Part shown: one piece after another, positions 30,190 through 64,000 of the stretch
How positions within the stretch are numbered: position 1 is the first letter of the stretch
How the letters are laid out: each line of letters begins with the position of its first letter
Origin: Zonotrichia leucophrys gambelii
Lineage: Eukaryota; Chordata; Aves; Passeriformes; Passerellidae
NCBI RefSeq assembly: GCF_028769735.1
Contig: NC_088186.1
Span: 9,393,001 to 9,457,000 of the forward strand
DNA: 64,000 nucleotides
Direction of reading: 5' to 3'
Position numbers and translations under genes: made by a program
The notes under the pieces: generated by a model
What the model was told of the DNA's origin: nothing
Database searches by the model: none
What the model saw: only the letters and a program-made list of their open reading frames with translations

Positions 30190-30862
30190 TGGGACTCCAG
30201 GGGCTCTCCAAAATGCAGTTTATTGTATCCAAGAGGTTACAGCAGTCCAGGGTCGTGGGTGACAGAGCTGTGCCCACAGCTGTCAGCTCCAGCTGCAGGC
30301 AGGCCTGGAGACCCTTTGGTTTGGGTTACAATGCATTATAGACTTTTCTTTGCTGAGCACCTTCAGACAGAACCAATCTATACCTTAACTATTATCTATA
30401 GCCTATCATAACTGCTATAATTACCATATTCATGTCACTGTTCTCCAATCACTAAAAGTCAGTACATTACAGTTTAAGCTAGAAGTTGTTTTTCAGTTTT
30501 CTCGCAGTGGAAAATTCTGAGACCTTTTTTCTACTTGCAGCTTTGCTGACTTGTTTGCCTGTGCTCTCTTTCTGCTTGGTAAAAACATCATCTTGTTTGG
30601 GGTGGGTTTATCCTTTGCTCTAAGCCATAAAAACCCCTTCTAACTCACACACCCTTTGCCTCCTTGGTTATCCAGTGAGACTGGCTCAGCAATTCTTTTC
30701 TTCTATATCAAAACTTGCTTCCATCTCTATTCCTTCTTCAGACTCTACATCTAAAAATCTTTCTGCTAAGCATCCATACCTGTGATTCTTTCTTGTCAAA
30801 CTTTCATCCTTCCCAACCCACTGACAACCCCCAGGGCAGGTCTGGGACCTTTGATACCTGCA
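30190..30862 (-). mobile_element. ERV LTR, minus orientation
   Basis: On the minus strand it begins near CTGCAGGTATCAAAGGTCCC and ends after ACAATAAACTGC near 30215. It shares a block with the element at 26225-26765 (TGGAAGCAAGTTTTGATAT here). Target duplication not resolved. The stretch 29797-30189 to its left shows no gene. Confidence 0.6.
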
Positions 30863-31069
30863 GGAGCAAGGAGGGAGAGGAGCAGCTCCACAAACCCTTT
30901 GCTGGCGCTGATCAGGTCCAGGTGACATGGTGGGGGCTCTCCTCATGCCTGAACTTCCTTCCTCCCACTCCCCCACCCATCCCAGAGGGCTGGAGAGCAC
31001 TTTTGGATTAAAACCTCCTGGGCACGGGGGCATTTCTGTGCTGTGGGGGCAGCTGAGTCCTGTCACAGA

Positions 31070-31441
31070 TGTGTTTTATGGAAAATCCTTTCCTTAGGAT
31101 TTTTCCTCCTGAGAAGCTGAGAGGCCTCAGGAACAAAATGTAAGCAATGATTATCTGCTGCTGTGGAATGCAACAGATCTGTGATTGGCCCATGTTGGAA
31201 GTTTGTAATTAATGGCCAATTACAGTCAGCTGGCTCAGACTGTCTGGTCAGTCACAAGCCTTTGTTATCATTCTTTTCCTTTCAAGCCCTCTGATGAAAT
31301 CCTTTCTTCTATTCTTTTAGTATAGTTTTAATATATCATTCTCTTTTAATATAATATATATCATAAAATAATAAATCAGCCTTCTGAAACATGGAGCCAA
31401 GATTCTCATCTCTTCCCTCATCCTGGGACCCCTGCAAACCC
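31070..31441 (+). mobile_element. Solo LTR, passerine ERV type
   Basis: Starts TGTGTTTTATGGAAAATCC. It carries GTGATTGGCCCATGTTGG, the TTTTAGTATAGTTTTAATAT run, ATAATAAATC as the poly(A) region and CCTTCTGAAACATGGAGCC. Flanks CACAGA (31064-31069) and CACAGG (31442-31447) look like a 6-bp target duplication with one change. Confidence 0.75.
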
Positions 31442-31447
31442 CACAGG

Positions 31448-32640
31448 CTCCCTCTGATGCTGAGAGGTGACCCAGGTGTCCCTCCCTGCCCGGGTGCTGT
31501 CCCCTCTGTGGCACATAGGGACCTCCAGCAGGACCCTGTGTGTGTCCCCAGTGCCACCAGCAAAGAGGGAGCCCCAGCAGATCCTGAACCCCGTCCTGAG
31601 GGGCTGAGCCCTCTGTAATGACTTTCACATTGGTTAAACAGAGATTAAAAGGAGAAAGGAGCAAAAACTCAAGTGTGGGGCTGAGCTTGTGCAACCTCCC
31701 CTTCCCAGGTGAAGCACACTTTCCCCACAGGCAGCACCCAGCAATATTTGCTTTTTCTGGGCCTTGAGGCCATTTCTGACCTGAGGAAGGGACAGGGAGG
31801 CTCAGCCTGACCTCGCCTGGCACCAGCACCTGTCCCCTCATCGCTGCCATCCCTCCTGCAGCCCTAAACTTGAACCCCAGGCTGGTTCTGTCTCTCACAG
31901 CCAGGACATGGAGGCCTTGCCCTTCCTGCAGTGACAGCAGCAGAGGCTTTGCATCCTGCTTGGAGCAGCAGAAAGGAAATTAAAAGGGTGATAAGGGAGC
32001 TCCTTCAGCAGACAAGGGAATATTCTGTGCTGGCAGGGAGATAAAGTAATATTTCTTCCAGCTCTGGCAAAGGCTCAGAAATGAGACGTGGGGTGAAATT
32101 CCACATTTATAGGGATTTTATAACTCTTACCTGGGCTGCAGGATAACCATCAGCCTGGCTCACATTTCCTCCTCAGAGGAGGAGGTCACAGCAGCACAAA
32201 GAGAGGGAAGGAGTCTATAAAGAGAAGCCAGATTAGCTCCAGTATCCAGGATAATTTTGTGGTTTGCTCACCCAGGTCAGCCCAGGTGCTGCTTTGGGTG
32301 CTTTTCCAGCACCCCCTGCCCAGCACGAGCCAGGGCAGCCCCTCAGCTCGGTGTGCAGAGGGTTTGCAGAGCCCTGTGAGCCCCAGAGCTGGGTCTGAGC
32401 CCTCCCTGGAGCAGGAGAGCCTCCGGAGCAGGGACAGCCCCGTGTGCTGCCCCCCTGGCCTGACCCCAGCAGGGCCCCCAGACCATCAGCTGCCCCTCCT
32501 GCAGTGAGGGACCCATCCCCAGCGCCCCCCGAGCTGTGAGCAGGGGCAGAACCCCAAAAAGGGCCCCCACGCCCCATCCTGCAGCTCAGAGCAAACCCAC
32601 GGGGGCTCCACCTTGGGCTGGGGGTCCCTGACCTTCACTG
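31448..32640. other. Intergenic, no gene recognised
   Basis: No supported exon or RNA gene. The 33160-34390 stretch between the two minisatellites is likewise empty of recognised genes. Confidence 0.45.
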
Positions 32641-33160
32641 GGGGGAGCTGGTGGGAGAAGGAAAAGGAGCAGGGGAAGGAAAGGAGCAGGGACGTCCCAT
32701 GGGGAAGGAAGGAGAGGAGGGATATCCCATGGGGAAGGAAGGGGATCAGTGATGGCCAGGGAGAAGGAAAGGGAGCAGGGACATCCCATGGGGAAGGAGC
32801 AGGGATGTCCCACAGAGAAGGAAGGGAGCAGGAATGTTCCAGGGAGAAGAAAGGAGAGCAGGGATGTCCTATGGGGAAGGAAGGGCAGCAGGGATGTCCC
32901 ATGCATGGAAGGAGAGAGAAGGGAGCAGAGATATTTCATGGAGAAGGAAAGAAGCAAGGATGTCCCAGGGAGAAGGAAAGGAGGAAACACATCCCATGGA
33001 GAAGGAAAGGACCAGAGATGTCCCATGGAGAAGGAAGGGGAGCAGGGATGCTCCATGCATGGAAGGAGAGCAGGGATGTCCCACAGAGAAGGGAGCAAGG
33101 ATGTTTCATGGAGAAGAAAGGAGCAGGGATGTCCATGGAAAAGGAAGGAGAGTGTCTTCT
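32640..33160. repeat. Purine-rich minisatellite, about 27-32-bp unit
   Basis: Repeats of GAGCAGGGATGTCCCATGGG plus GAAGGAAGG-type spacers, about 16-18 copies by eye. Long open frames on both strands through it are repeat artefacts. Confidence 0.95.
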
Positions 33161-34389
33161 CCTCCAGCCCTCTGGAATGAGGGCTTTGCCCTGGAGCCCT
33201 CCCTGCAGCCTCAGGGATGAGTGGGGGATCTGTGGGATTCCCCCACACCCCACCCAGACCCAGCATCCAACCATGGGACAGCTGCAGGACCATGGGGACA
33301 TCCCAAAGATGCCAAAATCCCTGGAAAAAGCTAAGGAGGGACAGAAGGATCTTTGCATCTTCAGCAGAGCTGAGGGGAGGCGGCTCCAAAGGAAAAGCAA
33401 AGTCTGGAGCCAGGAGCAAAGGGAGCTCTGCTGCCCCAGAGCCTGCAGCAGGTGCTGCCAATGTGGTAAAAGGGAAAAATTCTCCTTCAAGCAAAAGTAA
33501 AATTGGGGCTGCAGCCAGGCTGAGCACAGAGCAGTCAGGGCAAAATATTCACATTAAATTAATTTTGCTTCAGGGTAAAATATTTACATTAAGTAAATAT
33601 TTTGGTGCATCCTTGAAATGAGGTGCCCCAACAAGCCAATGCAACCAGTGATGGGGTCAGCAGAGTGGCTGAGGGGGCTTTGCCCACATTTCCTGGCTCC
33701 TGACCCCTCAAATCCACAGCAGATTTTTTCTGGGGGGCCTTTTGACCTCCCCTGTCCCTGAGCTGGGTCCTGCTGGCATTGCAAAAATGCCTGTGCAAAT
33801 AAACACCCCCTTGCCATCCTTAATGCTGGAAAAGTGCTGGGATACAAATTGTGTTTATTTAATTATTGCAATTATTTGCACAGAAAACTGAAGGAATCCC
33901 CCAAAGTGCTGGGGGTCACTGGGGCTGTGTGTGACTTCTACCAGGTCCCCCCCTTGTGTGACCCCAAAACCTTCCCACCCCACACCTCAGGGAAATGCTG
34001 ACTTTGGGGAGATCACGCCCAGAAATCAGATTTCTCTGGGGGTTTCCCACTTCTCCCCTTCAATGAAAGCACATTCCTTTAATGCCAATGTTTAATTATG
34101 CAATATTGAGCTGTTATTGTAATTAACCCGTGGTTAAATGGGCTGGAGCTGTGAGGGGCCGGGGGTGCCTTTGGGGGCCCTCGGGTGCCTTTGATGTCCC
34201 CACAGCTCTGGGGGGAAATCTTCTGCAATTCCAGCAGCAAAATCCATCATTTCTCACCAACCAACCCAACCCAACCCACAGACACCACAATTCATTCACC
34301 ACCTGCCCAGTTTGGGAGGGGGACGAGGTCCCCCCATGTACCCCCACCAAGGTCCCTCCGTGTCCCCCAATCCCGACTGGAACTGGGCT

Positions 34390-35225
34390 GGGCCTTTAGG
34401 AATATTTTAAACCTTCAGGAGTATTTTAAACCTTTAGGAATATTTAAAACCTATTTAAAACCTATCTCTTAACTCTCTAGGAATATTTTAACCCTTCAGG
34501 AATATTTAAAAACCTTTAGGAATAGTTTAACCCTTTAGGAATATTTAAAACCCTTTAGAAATATCTTGACTCTTTAAGAATATCTTAACCCTTCAGGAAT
34601 ATCTTAACCCTTCAGGAATATCTTAACGCTTTAGGAATATTTTAACCCTTTAAGAATATCTTAGCCCTTTAGGAACATTTAAAGCTCTTTAGGAATATTT
34701 TAACCCTTTAGGAATATTTAAAACCCTTCAGGAATATTTAAAATCCCTTAGGAATATCTTAACTCTTTAAGAATATCTTAACTCTCCAGGAATATTTAAA
34801 ACCCTTTAGGAATAACTTAACTCTTCGGGAATATTTTAACCCTTCAGGAACATCTTAACCCTTTAGGAATATTTGAAACCCTTTAGGAATATCTTAACCC
34901 TTTAGTAATATTTAAAACTCTTTAGGAATATCTTAACCCTTTAGGAGTATCTTAACCCTTTAGGAATATTTTAAAAACTTTAGTAATATTTTAACCCTTT
35001 AGGAATATCTTAACCCTTTAGGAATATTTAAATCCCTTAGGAATATTTAAAACCCTTTAGAAATATTTTAAACCTTTAGAAATATTTAAAACCCTTTAGG
35101 AACATTTTAACACTTTAGGAATATTTTAACCCTTTAAGAATATCTTAACCCTTTAGGAATATCGTAACCCTTCAGAATATTTTAACCCTTAGGAATATTT
35201 AAAACCCTTTAGGAATATCCTTTAG
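34390..35225. repeat. AT-rich minisatellite, 19-20-bp unit
   Basis: About 40 tandem copies of TTAACCCTTTAGGAATATC with TTTAAAAC or TTTTAACC variants. It lies 0.75 kb downstream of the proposed EHMT1 poly(A) site. Confidence 0.97.
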
Positions 35226-35974
35226 GAATGTTTCTATGGGATTTTGGCTGGCAGTGGCTCAGAGCTGCTCTGTCCCCAGTGCCAGGGAGGTTCTGCTCAG
35301 TCCCAGCACCCCCAAACCAGCCCTGGCAGTGCCAAACCCCCAGAGCTCCATGCTGGGAACATCCCCAGGGATTGCTCCAGGCAGATTCTCCCCCTCACCT
35401 CTTTCCTTGCTATTTTTGATTTAATTTTATTTTATTTCCCCCCTGGCATGGGGGTGGTGAGACACCCCAGAATCCCCAAACCTCAGTGCTGCCCTTCTAG
35501 GACTGGAATTCAGGCTCCCAAACTTTTAATGATGAAATTTAAAAAAAACCAATCCCAAACCCCCAGAATAAACAGCAAACACTCACTCAGGCTTTTCTCT
35601 GCAGGAATGATTTTTCTTTTTTTGTTGCTTTCTTCATTTTCAAGCCCACCAAGGAGCAATTCAGCCCCACCGTGGGCCATCCCTCCCCCAAAGCAGACAA
35701 AAAAAGCCAAACTCCTTTTAAAGCACTTTTTTTCTTTTTTTTTATTGATTTCATTGAAAACAGAACAAGAAAATGATCAGAGCCAAAAGGCTGCCCCTTT
35801 AAAACTGTCAAAAACATTAACAGAAAAAAATAATAATAATAAACATGATGGCATTATGAATGTTCTAGAAGAGATGAACAACAAAAAAAAAAAAAACTTG
35901 TTACTGCACTAATTACAGTATTTAAAGATATATGCAAAAAAAAAAATTAAGATAATGACCTGCCCAGCCACCAC
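35226..35974. other. EHMT1 downstream flank
   Basis: No gene. T-rich and A-rich runs at 35720-35750 and 35880-35945. Confidence 0.5.
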
Positions 35975-37407
35975 ACAAAAGGTGATGGCAAATTTATTCA
36001 CACTACAATACTAACAATTTAAAAAAAGTTTTGTTTTTTCCTGCATTTTTATACTAAAATCACTTTGTTCTTTTTATACAATTGATAAGTTTATATTCAC
36101 GTGGTGAGCAAAAATCACACCAGAATCAGCACCGTTTTGTTTTGTGGTTTCTTTTTGTTGTCGTTTTGGTTTTTTTGGTTTTTTTGTGGGTTTTGTTGTT
36201 TTTTGTGGTTTTTTTTTTAAGCTTTTTTTTTTGCCTTTTTTTTTCTTCCATGTTTTTAATGCTTGTCCCCGATGTTTCAATAATGGTAAAAAATAAATCA
36301 GTTTATTGAAACCTCATAGCGTGTGGCTTAAAAATCAATCCAAGGTGCCCAGCGTGGAGCAAAGGGATGCAAACAGACGAGCTGGTGGCAGCTGGGATCT
36401 TCTCACCCTGACACGTCTGTCCACCCCAGCCAGTCCAGGTCCTCTATAATATATATATCATTCACTTTATTTTTAAAAAAAGGGGAGGGAAAACTGGTTT
36501 TCTTCAGGAATTAGTGTCTTGTAAAATCCTCTTCAGCCTTCTCTCTCTCTAAAACCACTGGTGGGATGGGGTGAGGGGAATTCCTTCACGGAGGAACCCA
36601 ACACTGAGACAGGAGCAGGGCGTGGAGCAGAGCTGGTCTGAACGGAGAAAATCCAGGAGGGAGAGAGCCAGGATCACAGGGAAAGATTCTGGGATTCTTC
36701 TCATCAGATGAGAAAAAAGGGTTTGGAGAGAATTGAGGGTATTTTGTAGGGCCCCACCACAACGTCCTGCGAGATGGGGGAGGAATTATTCATTCATATA
36801 TTAAAAAAAAAAAAAAAACAGAAACAAACAAAAAACCACCCAACCAACCAAAAAACCAACCAAACCAACAAAAAACCAACCAGCACAACCTGCCCCGGGG
36901 CTGTGCCAAGGACACCCAGAGGCAGCTCCCTCCCAGAACCGAGTCCCATCAAGTATGCAGAGTTTGCTGTGGCGGTGAGGGCGGGAGGGCTCCAGGGCAT
37001 TCCGAGGACGGCGGGAGGGCTCCCCTGCCTCTGACAGCATCAGCGCCTTCACAGGGGACACCAGGACAGCTCGGGTGGCCAAAACAACGCAACAGCCACC
37101 CCTGCACACAGAGCTGTGAAACCCAGCAGCTTTCCAGGAGCAGGGAGGGGAGAACAACACCACGGAGGTGGAATCTGCTTTCACTCCTTCCTCAAGTAAC
37201 AGTCGGTGGCACAGCCCTAAGTGTCACAAACCCTCGGCTTTCCTTGAGCGGGGTTTTTTTTTCCTTTTTTTCTTTTTTTTTTTTTCTTTTTTCTTTTTTT
37301 TTTTTTAATTTTCCGTGTTGTTTTGTGTCTTTTTTTTTTCTCTCTCTCTCTCTTCTCTCTCTTTAAATTGCGACAGTACGTGAGTGCCTGGGGCGGGAGG
37401 GTGGGTG
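35975..37407 (-). other. EHMT1: EHMT1 3' UTR (probable extent)
   Basis: This region follows the stop codon. On the mRNA strand it is unusually A/G-rich just after the stop (37250-37370). It contains AATAAA signals on the minus strand at 36302-36307 and 35993-35998. The second is followed by TTTTGTGTGGTGG, which resembles a GU-rich downstream element, so cleavage near 35975 is my preferred end. A further AATAAA lies at 35741-35746. The extent is inferred; no transcript data were available. Confidence 0.45.
35993..35998 (-). promoter_or_regulatory. EHMT1: Candidate EHMT1 poly(A) signal AATAAA
   Basis: AATAAA on the minus strand with a GU-rich stretch 15-30 nt downstream. The signals at 36302 and 35741 are alternatives. 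Confidence 0.4.
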
Positions 37408-62856
<25,449 letters not shown>

Positions 62857-64000
62857 CTGCAAAACAGAGCAGAGACACTTTCAAGCACAGTTCAGAGGCT
62901 GAAGTGTAACAGGGGAATCACGTCTCAGCTGAAGGCTGTTAAAGGATGGATTCCCAGCCCATCCTCAGCCCTGCTCACGTCTCACTGCACATTTCACCAG
63001 AAAGCTCTCAGGGCAGTCCCCTGCACATTCAATATGCAAACAGCCCTCAAACCCAGAGCTTGCAAACACCATGGAATTCAATACCGTTTTAAGGCATTAC
63101 TATCTCTCCAAAGGCCACATCCCTTGGCCTCACAACTCATCTCAAAAACAACAAACACCACACAAAGATAAAAAAAGAAAAAAACCACTGCTTGGTTTAA
63201 AGCAACCCAGAAATTGGGAACAACAAAGAGCTGGGCTCTGTCTCACCACTATTAACTGAAATTAATATTAGTGATCCTTTTCGCACCCCTGCAAATACAG
63301 AGCTGCAACATGGATGGAATTTGTCCACACAGGCTCAGGATCTGGCCAGAGATTCTCACAGCTGTGCAGAGACTGACAGATGATGCTGACAGCCAGACAA
63401 AGATGTCTGGGCATGATAACATGTTGTGTATGATGAGGCTGTAGTTAAATATCAATGAATAACATTTCTGTGCTATTGAAAACAGGAACAATGGAGCAAA
63501 CACTTGCTAGACAAAAAAAAAAAAAAAGAAGGAACTGATAAAGGGCAAGAACAGAAAGCATCCAAAAATGTACAAAGTACTGGAGTGGAAAGGAAGCATC
63601 CTTGTGAAACACTGTGTCCTTCAGAGGGGGAAATTCCTGGGGAATATTGGATGCTAAAAACAAGCTCAGCAGCTCAAATCTGACATCTCAGATAGGCACC
63701 TCAAAGACATCTGCTGATAGGCACCTCTGCACCCCAAAACAAACCCCATGGATTGAAGGCTCTTCCTTTTTTGCTTTCTTGCAGATGGATCTTGGTTTAA
63801 ACTGACTCCACCTTGGTTTAAAGTGACTCCATCCATTCCCTCTCTACTGGATGCAAATATGTACCCCAGGCATGGAGAGGGGTGGGAAAGCCACATGGAG
63901 GTGACTGTGGGGACACAAGCAGCATGGATAAACCATGCTCAAAGCAGACACAGGTGGGGATCAGAGCCCATTTCCCAGAGAGATGCAGCCCTCCCAATGA
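62857..64000 (-). other. EHMT1: EHMT1 intron, right window edge
   Basis: Upstream intron of the first recognised exon. No further EHMT1 exon found. A 21-bp unit starting CTTGGTTTAAACTGACTCC is duplicated at 63791-63832. Confidence 0.6.

Noticed and set aside
32586..33527. Open frames of about 300 codons on both strands
   Set aside because: Caused by the purine-rich minisatellite; translations are low-complexity repeats without any domain.
34390..35225. Telomere-like TTAACCC/TTTAGG motifs
   Set aside because: The unit is 19-20 bp and never forms consecutive TTAGGG, so it is not an interstitial telomere.

Overview
The window is vertebrate nuclear DNA from a bird, most likely a songbird. The coding exons are avian-looking orthologues of mammalian genes. 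The intervening DNA carries CR1 LINE fragments and several endogenous-retrovirus LTRs of types common in passerines. Two genes are present, both on the minus strand and in the same order and orientation as human 9q34.3: EHMT1 on the right (window incomplete at its 5' side) and CACNA1B on the left (incomplete at its 3' side). In chicken this region lies on chromosome 17 (recalled, not checked here).

Right part (about 36.0-64.0 kb): thirteen consecutive 3' coding exons of EHMT1 (GLP, an H3K9 mono/dimethyltransferase). They encode 541 residues: ankyrin repeats, pre-SET, SET and post-SET, followed by the stop codon and a long 3' UTR. Every exon has AG and GT boundaries and the reading phases join without a break. 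Left part (4.48-8.28 kb): exons 1 and 2 of CACNA1B, the pore-forming subunit of the N-type calcium channel Cav2.2. They are separated by a U12-type AT-AC intron whose 5' splice site, branch site and terminal AC can all be read. Upstream of CACNA1B exon 1 lies a GC-rich, CpG-island-like promoter (8.28-9.35 kb). The 26 kb between it and the EHMT1 3' end shows no gene that I can support. It holds solo LTRs, CR1 pieces, an AT-rich palindromic tract and two large minisatellites.

The most unusual content is tandem repetition tied to gene structure. Two EHMT1 introns begin with minisatellites whose unit contains the authentic 5' splice site. One (53.19-54.78 kb) repeats the exon end plus GTAAGT about 33 times. 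The other (45.6-46.55 kb) repeats the GTGAGT-containing start of the intron. A nuclear copy of mitochondrial ATP6/COX3 DNA sits inside a CR1 element in the last EHMT1 intron. An 88-bp inverted duplication flanks an ERVL-type LTR in another intron. All family names rest on recognition by eye; no database search was run.
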